64,000 bases of DNA from the NCBI GenBank assembly GCA_963668495.1, contig OY764545.1:1674001-1738000 (forward strand). Reading direction: 5' to 3'. A program made the translations under genes and the position numbers. The notes under the pieces are model-generated. The model was not told the DNA's origin and did no database searches. It saw only the letters and a list, made by a program, of their open reading frames with translations. Source of the stretch: Oleispirillum sp963668495 (GTDB lineage Bacteria > Pseudomonadota > Alphaproteobacteria > Rhodospirillales > Rhodospirillaceae). Of this stretch, positions 1 to 9,139 are shown one piece after another (positions within the stretch are counted from its first letter, which is position 1; the number at the start of each line of letters is the position of its first letter).

Positions 1-6
1 AGGAAT

Positions 7-46
7 TGTCCGGTAATCCCTTATCCATTGGGATTTGGGTCGGACA
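7..46 (+). promoter_or_regulatory. two-tier hairpin upstream of metF
   Basis: An outer stem TGTCCG (7-12) pairs with CGGACA (41-46), and an inner stem AATCCC (15-20) pairs with GGGATT (30-35). It ends about 65 bases before the metF start. It could be a leader RNA structure of metF or the terminator of a gene that lies outside the window; the U-poor bases after it do not favour a classical terminator. I could not match it to a known methionine-responsive riboswitch. Confidence 0.3.
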
Positions 47-110
47 GGCAAATAATTGATCAAAAACCAATAAATTTACATCTAGGAAAGTGGATTGGAG
101 GCATACAGCC

Positions 111-1022
111 ATGAGTGAGCAGGCAGCACAAAACGGACAGGAACGGTCCTTGGCAGTGGCTACAACATTGAAGCATCCGTTGTGCGTATCTTTTGAATTC
201 TTCCCGCCCAAGACCGAGAAAATGGCAGAATCTTTGTGGGATGCGGTGAAACGGCTGGAACCCTTAAATCCAAGTTTCGTGTCTGTAACATACGGTGCCG
301 GTGGCTCAACGCGGGAGCGTACGCACGATACGGTGGTGCGGATCGCCCGTGAAACCAGCATGAAACCTGCTGCCCATTTGACTTGCGTTGCCGCAACCCG
401 CGAAGAAATTGATGCCGTTGCCAATGAATATTGGGATGCCGGTATCAATCACATTGTTGCCTTGCGCGGAGATCCGCCGGATGGTGAAAGCACCTATGTC
501 CCGCATCCGGGCGGGTATGCTTATGCGTCTGATCTTGTGACCGGGCTGAAGAACAAGCACGACTATGAAATCAGTGTCGCGGCTTATCCAGAAGGACATC
601 CGCAGTCAAAATCTCTGGATGAAGACATTGATAACCTGAAACGGAAAATTGACGCCGGGGCGACACGGGCAATCTCGCAGTATTTCTTTGATGTGGATTT
701 GTTCCGCCGCTTCCGGGACCGTATTGCTGCTGCGGGGATTACGGTGCCGGTTATTCCGGGGATTTTGCCTGTCACCAATTTTGAAACGGTTGTGAAGTTT
801 TCAACGGCGTGTGGAACCTCTGTGCCTAAGTGGATGTACCGTGCGTTCGACGGTTTGCAGGATGACGCAGAAACGCGCAAACTTGTGGCCTCGACCATTG
901 CCTATGAACAGGTTCAGGCATTGGCAGAGGATGGAATTGAAGACTTCCATTTCTATACTTTAAATCGTGCGGATCTGACATTTGCCATTTGTCATTTGCT
1001 GGGCATTCGTCCGCAGGCTTAG
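111..1022 (+). CDS. metF: methylenetetrahydrofolate reductase
   Basis: 303-residue cytosolic flavoprotein that reduces 5,10-methylene-THF to 5-methyl-THF, the methyl donor for MetH just downstream. The family signature FEFFPPKT is near residues 28-35, with the conserved Glu at 29, followed by the VSVTYGAGGSTRERT and HLTCVAATREEI blocks and the IPGILPVTNF block of the TIM barrel. The start is set at the ATG at 111 because GGAG sits 10 bases upstream; an in-frame GTG at 90 would add seven residues but has no comparable ribosome site. Length is normal for the family. It is 118 bases ahead of metH in the same direction, so the two are probably co-transcribed. Confidence 0.96.
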   Translation: MSEQAAQNGQERSLAVATTLKHPLCVSFEFFPPKTEKMAESLWDAVKRLEPLNPSFVSVTYGAGGSTRERTHDTVVRIARETSMKPAAHLTCVAATREEIDAVANEYWDAGINHIVALRGDPPDGESTYVPHPGGYAYASDLVTGLKNKHDYEISVAAYPEGHPQSKSLDEDIDNLKRKIDAGATRAISQYFFDVDLFRRFRDRIAAAGITVPVIPGILPVTNFETVVKFSTACGTSVPKWMYRAFDGLQDDAETRKLVASTIAYEQVQALAEDGIEDFHFYTLNRADLTFAICHLLGIRPQA

Positions 1023-1052
1023 GCCGCATTGTTAATTGCTGCAAAAACACAA

Positions 1053-1105
1053 TGTAACGGGGAAGCGACCCGCAGAGGTCGCTCCCGCACCGTCCGCAAG
1101 GCGGT
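1053..1105 (+). promoter_or_regulatory. tandem hairpins in the metF-metH spacer
   Basis: Two adjacent hairpins occupy the spacer: GCGACC (1065-1070) with GGTCGC (1077-1082), extended outward by GGGGA and TCCC, and ACCGTC (1089-1094) with GGCGGT (1100-1105). An A-rich stretch and the metH ribosome site follow. They may stabilise the metF 3' end or regulate metH translation. The pattern does not show the conserved core of SAH or SAM riboswitches that I know. Confidence 0.35.
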
Positions 1106-1140
1106 ACACATGAAAAAATAATACTAAGGAACCAAGGCCG

Positions 1141-4100
1141 ATGAGTAAATTTCTGAACGCATTGCGTGACCGTGTCCTGTTGTGTGACGGTGGTATGGGG
1201 AGTCTGGTGCAAGCTCTTGATTTGTCGGTGGAAACCGATTTCATGGGCAAAGAAAACTGTACCGAGGCTTTGCTGCTGTCGCGCCCAGATGTGATCCGCG
1301 ATATCCATGCCCAATACTATGCGGCTGGGGCAGATGCGGTGGAAACCGACACCTTCGGCGGGTCTCCATTAACGCTGGCAGAGTTCGATTTGCAGGACCG
1401 GGCGTTTGAAATCAACCAACGTGCGGCAGAAGTCGCCCGTGAAGCGGCAGAAAGCTTTGCTGATGGTCGTGAGCGTTTTGTTATCGGTTCCATCGGTCCG
1501 GGCACCAAATTGCCGTCTCTTGGTCATGTCCCTTATGACGATTTAGAAAGCGGTTATCAAATTCAGTGCGCCGGGTTGATTGCAGGTGGCGCAGATGTGT
1601 TCCTGATTGAAACCTGTCAGGACCCGTTGCAGATCAAGGCCGCCGTTAACGGTGCCAAGCTGGCGAATGCTGCCGCCAATGCCAATCTGCCGATTATGGT
1701 GCAGGTTACGGTCGAAACCACAGGAACCATGTTAGTCGGCGCGGATATTGCTGCTGCCACCACAGCGATTCATGCCCTTGGCGTGGATTCCATGGGGTTG
1801 AACTGTGCGACGGGCCCGTCAGAAATGGCCCCCCATGTTCAGTGGTTGGCGGAAAACTGGCCGGGCTTTATCAGTTTGCAGCCGAACGCAGGCTTGCCGG
1901 AATTGGTGGACGGTAAAACCGTCTACCCGCAGTCGCCGCAGGAATTGGCAGACTGGCACAAGCGGTTCATCCTTGAAGACGGTATCAATATGGTCGGTGG
2001 GTGCTGTGGGACTACTCCGGCACATACGGCGGCTATTGATGCCATGTTGCGCGAACTTGCCGGGGGCAAACTGCGTCCGGCACCAATCAAACGGTCAGTG
2101 CATTGGGTGCCTGCTGTGGCTTCCCTGTATGGTCAGGTGCCACTGCGGCAGGAAAATGCATTCTTGTCCATCGGCGAGCGATGCAATGCCAATGGTTCCA
2201 AAAAATTCCGTGAGTTCCAAGATGCGGAAAATTGGGATGGCATCGTTGGCATGGCGCGGGAACAGGTGAAGGAAGCCTCCCACACCCTTGATGTCTGTAC
2301 CGCATTTGTCGGGCGCAATGAACTGTCGGATATGACCGAGGTTGTCTCCCGTCTGCGTGGCAGTGTGGATGCGCCGTTGGTAATTGACTCCACCGATACC
2401 AAAGTCATCGAAGCAGCCCTGAAGCTTTATGGCGGTAAGGCGATCATCAATTCCATCAACTTTGAAGATGGCGAAGAGGAAGCCGCCGAACGGGTGGCAT
2501 TGGCCCGCAAATATGGCGCAGCCGTTGTTGCTTTGACCATTGATGAAGAGGGCATGGCAAAAGATGCAGCGGGCAAACTGCGGATTGCCAAGCGTTTGTA
2601 CGAGTTTGCCTGTGTCAAACATGGGCTTCCGGCAGCGGACTTAATGTTTGATCCGCTGACCTTTACTATCTGTACAGGCAACCCAGATGATCGTGGTTTG
2701 GCGTTGGAAACATTGGATGCCATTCGTCAAATCCGCACGGATTTGCCGGACTGCCAAATTGTTTTGGGGCTGTCCAATGTGTCCTTTGGCCTGAAACCGG
2801 CTGCTCGTCACGTTTTGAATTCCGTGTTTTTGGATCATGCATTGCAGGCAGGAATGACCGGAGCCATCTTGCATGTTTCGAAAATTAAGCCGACCCATGC
2901 AATCCCGGCGGAAGAGGTGAAGGCTGCCGAAGACCTGATCTTTGCCCGTCACGCAGATGGGTATGACCCGTTGCAGGCTTTCATCGCCTTGTTCGAAAAT
3001 AAGGATGATACGGAGAAGGAAGTCCGTGAAGAGCCGAAAACCCCGGAAGAACGCCTGAAGCTTCGCATTGTTGACGGCAATCGGGTCGATATTGAAACCG
3101 ATTTGGATGCGGCTTTGACGACGCATGCACCGTTGGAAATTATCAATGGAATTTTGCTGGATGGCATGAAGGTTGTCGGTGAATTGTTCGGATCCGGCAA
3201 AATGCAGCTTCCGTTCGTTCTGCAATCGGCAGAGACCATGAAGGCTGCTGTCGCTTACCTTGAACAATTCATGGAAAAGATTGAGGGGCAGGAAAAAGGC
3301 GTCATGGTGTTGGCGACCGTGAAAGGCGACGTGCATGATATCGGCAAAAATCTTGTGGATATCATCCTGACCAACAACGGTTACAAAGTACACAACATCG
3401 GTATCAAGCAAACCATTGAAGACATTTTGAAAGCCGTTGACGAATACAAACCTGATGTCATTGGATTGTCGGGCCTGTTGGTGAAGTCCACGGTGATTAT
3501 GAAAGACAATCTGGAAGAAATGTCCCGACGCGGCCTGACCATCCCGGTCATTCTGGGTGGTGCAGCATTGACCCGCAAGTATGTGGAAGAAGACTGCGTG
3601 GATGCCTATTCCACATGTGGACGGGTATCTTACGCCCGCGACGCGTTTGATGGCCTTGAGCATATGGGCATGGTGGTGAACGGTACGTTTGATGATTACC
3701 TGGCTGAACAACAGGCCAAACGAGCCAATCGCCCCAGCAATCAGAAACGGGAATTGGGTCGCGCTAAGTCTGTGGCTGAACGTCCGGTGGATTGGGAAGC
3801 CATAAAAACCCGTCGGGCAGAGCTCAGCAAAACGCCGGTTCCGACGCCTCCGTTCTGGGGTGCGCGTACGGTGGAAAACGTGGCACTGAAATCCCTGATC
3901 CCATTCGTGAATGAACGGATGCTGTATCAGTTCCAGTGGGGGTACAAGAAACAGGGAAAAACTCTGGCAGAGTGGCAAGCCATGGCGGCTAAGGACATTC
4001 GCCCGATTTTCCATGACCTTGTGACGCGGTGTGAAGCAGAACAGATCCTGCAGCCGAAAGCTGTCTATGGATATTGGCCGTGCGCATCCGAAGGGGATGA

Positions 4101-4629
4101 AGTGGTTCTGTTTGACCCGGAAACCGGGGCGGAATGTGCTCGCTTTGGCTTCCCACGGCAGGCCCGCGAAGATGGGCTGTGTATTTCCGATTTCTTCCGG
4201 GATGTGGACAGCGGCGAACGGGATGTCATTGGTCTACAAGTAGTGACCGTGGGGCAGCGTGCTTCTGATGTGGCCCGTGAATGGTTTGCACAGGATAAAT
4301 ATCAGGACTACCTGTATTTGCACGGAGCATCCGTGGAATTGGCAGAAGCATTGGCGGAACACACCCACAAACGTATCCGGGGTGAGCTGGGCTTTGGTGC
4401 GGAAGATGACCGGGATATGGAAAAAATGCTCAATCAGGGCTATCGCGGTTCCCGGTATTCCTTTGGCTATCCGGCATGTCCGAACCTTGAGGATCAGACA
4501 CAAATCCTGAAATTGTTGAACGCGGACAGGATTGGCGTCACCTTATCCGACGAATTCCAGTTGGAACCGGAGCAATCCACATCAGCCATTGTTCTGCATC
4601 ATCCGCAGGCCAAGTATTTCAGCGTTTAA
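1141..4629 (+). CDS. metH: cobalamin-dependent methionine synthase
   Basis: 1162 residues, close to the 1227 of E. coli MetH. It transfers the methyl group of 5-methyl-THF to homocysteine through methylcobalamin. Module order is complete. The homocysteine/zinc domain (1 to about 310) has Cys222 in GLNCATGP and Cys288-Cys289 in GGCCGTTP. The pterin domain (about 330-600) contains SIGERCNANGSKKF. The B12 cap and Rossmann domains (about 630-870) have the cobalt-ligand motif DVHDIG at 730-735 with His732. The AdoMet reactivation domain (about 880-1162) contains FGYPACPN near 1108-1115. The ATG at 1141 is preceded by AAGGA. As a B12 enzyme it implies cobalamin uptake or synthesis elsewhere in the genome. 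Confidence 0.98.
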   Translation: MSKFLNALRDRVLLCDGGMGSLVQALDLSVETDFMGKENCTEALLLSRPDVIRDIHAQYYAAGADAVETDTFGGSPLTLAEFDLQDRAFEINQRAAEVAREAAESFADGRERFVIGSIGPGTKLPSLGHVPYDDLESGYQIQCAGLIAGGADVFLIETCQDPLQIKAAVNGAKLANAAANANLPIMVQVTVETTGTMLVGADIAAATTAIHALGVDSMGLNCATGPSEMAPHVQWLAENWPGFISLQPNAGLPELVDGKTVYPQSPQELADWHKRFILEDGINMVGGCCGTTPAHTAAIDAMLRELAGGKLRPAPIKRSVHWVPAVASLYGQVPLRQENAFLSIGERCNANGSKKFREFQDAENWDGIVGMAREQVKEASHTLDVCTAFVGRNELSDMTEVVSRLRGSVDAPLVIDSTDTKVIEAALKLYGGKAIINSINFEDGEEEAAERVALARKYGAAVVALTIDEEGMAKDAAGKLRIAKRLYEFACVKHGLPAADLMFDPLTFTICTGNPDDRGLALETLDAIRQIRTDLPDCQIVLGLSNVSFGLKPAARHVLNSVFLDHALQAGMTGAILHVSKIKPTHAIPAEEVKAAEDLIFARHADGYDPLQAFIALFENKDDTEKEVREEPKTPEERLKLRIVDGNRVDIETDLDAALTTHAPLEIINGILLDGMKVVGELFGSGKMQLPFVLQSAETMKAAVAYLEQFMEKIEGQEKGVMVLATVKGDVHDIGKNLVDIILTNNGYKVHNIGIKQTIEDILKAVDEYKPDVIGLSGLLVKSTVIMKDNLEEMSRRGLTIPVILGGAALTRKYVEEDCVDAYSTCGRVSYARDAFDGLEHMGMVVNGTFDDYLAEQQAKRANRPSNQKRELGRAKSVAERPVDWEAIKTRRAELSKTPVPTPPFWGARTVENVALKSLIPFVNERMLYQFQWGYKKQGKTLAEWQAMAAKDIRPIFHDLVTRCEAEQILQPKAVYGYWPCASEGDEVVLFDPETGAECARFGFPRQAREDGLCISDFFRDVDSGERDVIGLQVVTVGQRASDVAREWFAQDKYQDYLYLHGASVELAEALAEHTHKRIRGELGFGAEDDRDMEKMLNQGYRGSRYSFGYPACPNLEDQTQILKLLNADRIGVTLSDEFQLEPEQSTSAIVLHHPQAKYFSV

Positions 4630-4655
4630 AATCGCGATGTAATATGTATACTCCG

Positions 4656-4690
4656 ACAAGAACGGCCATGTGCCGTTCTTGTTTGTTTTT
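4656..4690 (+). terminator. intrinsic terminator after metH
   Basis: A perfect 11-bp stem (4656-4666 with 4672-4682) with a 5-base loop is followed by a T-rich run to 4690. It begins 26 bases after the metH stop and ends the metF-metH unit. Confidence 0.9.
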
Positions 4691-4795
4691 GATGTAGCCC
4701 TTATGTTTGGGTTGTATCATGCGATAATATGTCGCCATCATGTTTTCTGATTGCTTGGGCTGTTGATCGCTTTTGGATGGGGTGTGGGCACCGAT

Positions 4796-5806
4796 ATGAG
4801 CAATGCCATTGCAGAGCATATGAAACGGGTTTCGCAACAGGCCATGGATGCCATGGCCCGTTATGGTGTTGCGCCACATCCGCGCAATTATGCTTTGTGG
4901 TTTGCATATTTTGATGGCAATGCGCCTGACCTTTCTGACGCCATTGATGAACTATTGCTGTCGGATAAAGCATTTACCGAAGCCCGTTGCGCACGATTGA
5001 TCAATGACTTCCTGCGTCCGGCAAACCTTGATTGTGCCTGTCCGTTATCTAAGGCTTTTGTCCCGCCATCAGTAAAAGATGCGATAGAGGCAATCTCCCC
5101 GTCATGTTGCGCAACTGAGCAATCGCCGAAACAGGATACCGCGTTTTGGGAGGCATCCATTCGGCCCAGAATGATGGATCTGGTTCTGTTATCGTCTCGT
5201 GTGGCACAGGATCGTTATGAGACCATGCCGAGCCCGAACCCCGCGTGGGAAAGTCGGTTGTGCCCGGAATGTCAGGAATTGATTGATCACTTGATCGCCT
5301 TGCGAAAGTTGGGGGAACTGGATAGTGCAACGGGTCTGATCTCTCGTGATGTGTTTCAGGTGATGGTCAGGGAAACCATTCTTCTGACTAAACAAACGTC
5401 CATGAAATTGTCGGTGATGCTGTTGTCAGTGGATAATTTGGATGCCTTTGAGAAAATTGATGAGGCAACCGGAGATGCCGTTCTTGGCCTGCTGGCGCGA
5501 GCGCTGCGGGAACAAGTCAAGGCTGAAGACACGGTGTGTCGTTTTGGCCAAAGTATGTTTGCGGTTTTGATGCCGCATACGGAACTGTTTTCGGCACAGG
5601 ATGTTGCAGAAGCGGTGTATTCCAGCCTGGCCGAGCGAACGATTTATGACCGCCGAGGGCAAGACAACCTTGGCCATATGGAGCTGTCCATCAGTGTTGC
5701 CCAGTATCATGACGGCGAAACCGAGGCCCAGTTCCTGCGCCGCGCAGCGGAAGCAATCTTTACCGCGAAGGCCAAGACATCAAAAAACAGTGTGCAAGCC
5801 CTTTGA
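4796..5806 (+). CDS. GGDEF-fold protein with degenerate active site
   Basis: 336 residues from the ATG at 4796; an in-frame TTG at 4751 would add 15 residues. The N-terminal part (about 1-80, containing MARYGVAPHPRNYALWFAYFDG) matches the helical domain often found in front of alphaproteobacterial diguanylate cyclases. The C-terminal part (about 175-336) follows the GGDEF fold: LDSATGLISRDVF, a VMLLSVDNLDAFEKI strand where active enzymes have D(I)DxFKxxND, and RFGQSMFAVLMP where active enzymes have RxGGDEFAVLLP. The GGDEF loop is thus GQSMF at 251-255, lacking the catalytic acidic residues. It is probably not a cyclase; it may bind c-di-GMP or GTP, or act as a protein-interaction module. It stands alone between terminator and helicase. 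Confidence 0.8.
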   Translation: MSNAIAEHMKRVSQQAMDAMARYGVAPHPRNYALWFAYFDGNAPDLSDAIDELLLSDKAFTEARCARLINDFLRPANLDCACPLSKAFVPPSVKDAIEAISPSCCATEQSPKQDTAFWEASIRPRMMDLVLLSSRVAQDRYETMPSPNPAWESRLCPECQELIDHLIALRKLGELDSATGLISRDVFQVMVRETILLTKQTSMKLSVMLLSVDNLDAFEKIDEATGDAVLGLLARALREQVKAEDTVCRFGQSMFAVLMPHTELFSAQDVAEAVYSSLAERTIYDRRGQDNLGHMELSISVAQYHDGETEAQFLRRAAEAIFTAKAKTSKNSVQAL

Positions 5807-5889
5807 TGCATAAGCCGATGGATGCCCCTTGCCATGCCGCTGTGAAAAGGGCAAAACAGGGGTTGGATGCAGATTAAGGCGAAAAATAT

Positions 5890-8148
5890 ATGATCAGTGA
5901 CCCGTTTGCCCTTGATGATGGCATGGCGGGCGGCGGCGCATGGGACGATGCGCAACCTGTGCCGCGCCGCCCGGCCCCGGAAACCGTTCTTCAAGGTCTG
6001 AACCCTGAACAAACAGAAGCCGTGACGACGACCGAAGGCGCGGTTTTGGTCCTGTCTGGGGCAGGGACCGGCAAAACCCGTGTGCTGACCACGCGCCTTG
6101 CGTATTTGCTTGCCGGGAATTTTGCCCAGCCGTGGCAGTGCCTTGCCGTGACGTTTACCAATCGTGCCGCCAGTGAAATGCGGGAACGTGTGACCGGGAT
6201 TATCGGTGATGATGCGGCCTCTGTCATGTTGGGAACGTTCCACGCCTTGGGTGCAAAGATGTTGCGCCGAGATGCTCAACGGATTGGCCTGTCTCCGGAT
6301 TTTACAATTTTGGATTCCGACGATCAGGTGCGTCTGGTCAAGCAAATCACTACGGCAATGGGCCTTGATATCAAGCGTTGGCCGCCGCAGGCCATGTTGG
6401 CGGTGATCCAACGTTGGAAAGATCGCGGCGTCACCCCGGAAACCGTTGGGGCTGATCCCGGTGCGGAATATGCGGGGGGGCGGGCCGTTGCGGTTTATCG
6501 GGCATATCAAGACGAACTGGCGCGACTGTCCGCCTGTGATTTTGGCGATTTGCTACTGAAGTGTTTGGAACTGTTTCGCGCTGCCCCGGATGTGCTGGAG
6601 CGGTATCAACGTCGATTCAAATATGTTTTGGTGGACGAATATCAGGATACCAACGTTGCTCAATCTTTGTGGTTGAAGGCATTGGCGATGGGGTCCGGGA
6701 ATTTGTGCTGTGTCGGTGATGATGATCAATCGATCTATTCATGGCGCGGCGCGGATGTGGGCAACATTCTGCGGTTTGAGGAACAGTTCCCAAATGCGCG
6801 GATTGTGCGGCTTGAAACCAACTACCGATCCACCGGGCACATTTTGGCGGCGGCATCATCACTGATTGCCCGCAATGAAGGACGGATGGGCAAAACCCTG
6901 CGTCCCGCCAGCGGAGAAGCCGGGGACAAGGTTCTGGTTAAGGGATTATGGACCGGGGATGATGAGGCGCGGATCATCGTTGAAGATGTGGAAGCCCTAC
7001 AACGCAAGAAAGTTCCCCTGTCAGAGATGGCAATTTTGGTGCGTGCCGGATACCAGACCCGTGCGTTCGAGGATCGTTTGATGGCTGCCGGGGTTCCGTA
7101 CCGGGTTATCGGCGGCCCCAGATTTTTTGAACGTCAGGAAATTCGGGATGCCATTGCCTACCTCAGCCTGATTCAACAACCCGCACATGATTTGGCGTTC
7201 GCCCGTATTGTCAACACGCCACGCCGTGGGCTGGGTGATGCCACAATCAAACAGGTGCAGGACGAGGCGCGTTACCGTGGTGTTCCTATGTCGGTGGCTG
7301 CGGCGGACTTAATCGACAGTGGAGAATTGAAATCCCGTGCCCGAAATGCCATGGCCCGTTTTCTGACAGATATGCAGGGCTGGCGAGTGTTGGCAGAAAC
7401 CGCTGACCTGCGGGCGTTGGTGGCAGAGGTATTGGAAGGGTCCGGCTACATGGATATGTGGCGTCAGGACAAATCTCCCGATAGTCCGGGCCGGGTTGAA
7501 AACTTGAAAGAATTGTTGTCGGTGATGGACGATTTCCCCGATCTGGCAGCATTTTTGGAACACGTCAGTTTGGTCATGGAACGCCAGCAAGGAGATGATG
7601 CCGAGCGTCTGACGGTAATGACACTGCATGCTGCCAAAGGTCTGGAATTTGACCATGTGTTTCTCCCCGGTTGGGAAGATGGCATCTTCCCCAACCAGCG
7701 TGCCCTTGATGAAAGTGGTGCGCGCGGGCTTGAGGAAGAACGCCGCCTTGCCCACGTCGGCATTACCCGCGCCAGAAAAGGCGCAACGATTACCTTCGCT
7801 GGTGCTCGTCGGATTTTCGGTCAATGGCAAAACAATATGCCAAGCCGCTTCCTTGATGAACTGCCAGAGGATAATATCCTGCGTCTGACCGATGGCGGTG
7901 GCGGGTTTGGCTCCGGCTATGGCAGCGGATTTGATACGGGCTATGGACACAATGAACGGCAGTATGAGCCGGTTATGCTTGCTGCATCTGAAAAAACCTC
8001 AGATGAAGGATACGCCCGAGGGCAGCGCGTGTTCCACGATAAATTCGGATATGGCACGATCCGTGCTGTTGATGGCAATAAACTGGAAATCGCCTTTGAT
8101 AAGGCGGGCTCAAAAAAAGTGATGTCGCGTTTTGTCGCGCCCGCTTGA
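5890..8148 (+). CDS. uvrD: UvrD/PcrA-family DNA helicase
   Basis: 752-residue superfamily 1A 3'-5' helicase that unwinds DNA in nucleotide-excision and mismatch repair and clears stalled complexes. Visible motifs are Walker A GAGTGKT (57-63), motif II DEYQDT (249-254), motif III GDDDQSIYSWRGAD, motif IV ETNYRST, motif V TLHAAKGLEF and motif VI EERRLAHVGITRAR. The last 45 residues (HDKFGYGTIRAVDG onward) are the small PcrA/UvrD C-terminal Tudor-like domain that contacts RNA polymerase. A Gly-rich linker precedes it. Together with prmA and the peptidase downstream it forms a plus-strand run with short gaps. Confidence 0.95.
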   Translation: MISDPFALDDGMAGGGAWDDAQPVPRRPAPETVLQGLNPEQTEAVTTTEGAVLVLSGAGTGKTRVLTTRLAYLLAGNFAQPWQCLAVTFTNRAASEMRERVTGIIGDDAASVMLGTFHALGAKMLRRDAQRIGLSPDFTILDSDDQVRLVKQITTAMGLDIKRWPPQAMLAVIQRWKDRGVTPETVGADPGAEYAGGRAVAVYRAYQDELARLSACDFGDLLLKCLELFRAAPDVLERYQRRFKYVLVDEYQDTNVAQSLWLKALAMGSGNLCCVGDDDQSIYSWRGADVGNILRFEEQFPNARIVRLETNYRSTGHILAAASSLIARNEGRMGKTLRPASGEAGDKVLVKGLWTGDDEARIIVEDVEALQRKKVPLSEMAILVRAGYQTRAFEDRLMAAGVPYRVIGGPRFFERQEIRDAIAYLSLIQQPAHDLAFARIVNTPRRGLGDATIKQVQDEARYRGVPMSVAAADLIDSGELKSRARNAMARFLTDMQGWRVLAETADLRALVAEVLEGSGYMDMWRQDKSPDSPGRVENLKELLSVMDDFPDLAAFLEHVSLVMERQQGDDAERLTVMTLHAAKGLEFDHVFLPGWEDGIFPNQRALDESGARGLEEERRLAHVGITRARKGATITFAGARRIFGQWQNNMPSRFLDELPEDNILRLTDGGGGFGSGYGSGFDTGYGHNERQYEPVMLAASEKTSDEGYARGQRVFHDKFGYGTIRAVDGNKLEIAFDKAGSKKVMSRFVAPA

Positions 8149-8170
8149 TTAAAGGATATCGGAGAGACTT

Positions 8171-9118
8171 ATGGAAAGTGTGACGCAATGGCGTTTGGCA
8201 CTGCAAGACGACAAGGCTGCGATTGCGGCCTATGAAGCGGCACTGGAAGACTTCATTCCAGCGGTCTTGACCTTTCAGGTCGATGAAGACGCAGGGATTT
8301 GGAGCCTTGAAGGCATTGGTGAGGATGAAGCCCCTGCGGATTTGTTCAAAACAATCCTGACCAACGTGGCCGCAGAGTTAGGTCGCCCGTGTCCCGAGTA
8401 TACGCTGGAGCCGTTGGAGCAGCGTGATTGGTTGCGGGAAAACTTGTCCAGTTTCGCCCCGTTATCGGTTGGGCGTTTCTTTGTTCACGGTTGCCATGTC
8501 GAGCCGCCGTGCCGCTCGGGTCATGTCTCCATTCTGGTGGATGCCGCGACCGCATTCGGTTCAGGTGAACACCCGACAACCATGGGGTGCCTGTTGGCCC
8601 TTGATGCCATGAAACGCTGGAATGTCCATCCAAAGAACATTTTGGACATGGGGTGTGGGTCCGGCATTTTGTCTATTGGTGCCACCAAGATTTGGCCGAC
8701 CAAGGCCACCGCCATCGACATCGATGTGGAATCTGTCCGTGTGACCAAATACAACATGGAACGCAATCAGGTAACGGACCGGATGGTTGCCGAAGCCGGG
8801 AACGGGTATCACAGCCCGCTGGCGCGACAAAATGGTCCCTATGACCTTATTCTCGCCAATATTCTTGCCAAACCTTTGATGCGCATGGCTCCTGATCTGC
8901 GGCGTAACCTGTTGCCCGGTGGCTATGCCATTTTGTCCGGGTTGCTGACCACGCAGGAAGCCATGGTCATGGCGGCGCACAAAGTGCAGAATCTGCACAA
9001 AGTTGCAACTTTCCGCCATCGCGGTTGGAGTACTTTGGTTCTGCAACGGGGTGGCGATAAGTCATCACGTCGGGTTGCTTTCCCTCCGTTTACTCCGCGG
9101 GTGGCAAAGCCGTTTTAA
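8171..9118 (+). CDS. prmA: ribosomal protein L11 methyltransferase
   Basis: 315-residue class I SAM methyltransferase that trimethylates ribosomal protein L11. The PrmA hallmark AFGSGEHPTT is at about 128-137, the SAM-binding motif DMGCGSGILSIGA at about 159-171, and the catalytic-region motif LILANILAKPL follows. The N-terminal 100 residues are the substrate-recognition domain. A GGAG ribosome site lies six bases before the ATG. It is 22 bases after uvrD and 21 before the peptidase start, so the three genes are probably co-transcribed. Confidence 0.95.
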   Translation: MESVTQWRLALQDDKAAIAAYEAALEDFIPAVLTFQVDEDAGIWSLEGIGEDEAPADLFKTILTNVAAELGRPCPEYTLEPLEQRDWLRENLSSFAPLSVGRFFVHGCHVEPPCRSGHVSILVDAATAFGSGEHPTTMGCLLALDAMKRWNVHPKNILDMGCGSGILSIGATKIWPTKATAIDIDVESVRVTKYNMERNQVTDRMVAEAGNGYHSPLARQNGPYDLILANILAKPLMRMAPDLRRNLLPGGYAILSGLLTTQEAMVMAAHKVQNLHKVATFRHRGWSTLVLQRGGDKSSRRVAFPPFTPRVAKPF

Positions 9119-9139
9119 GTTTGTAAAGGAATGCACACG

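Noticed and set aside
1023..1140. SAH or SAM riboswitch ahead of metH
   Set aside because: Two hairpins are present but the conserved riboswitch core and pseudoknot bases could not be found by eye.
2641..4014. 457-codon open frame antisense to metH
   Set aside because: The plus-strand metH protein is complete and matches its family over this whole stretch; the antisense frame has no recognisable domain and no plausible ribosome site. It arises from codon bias.
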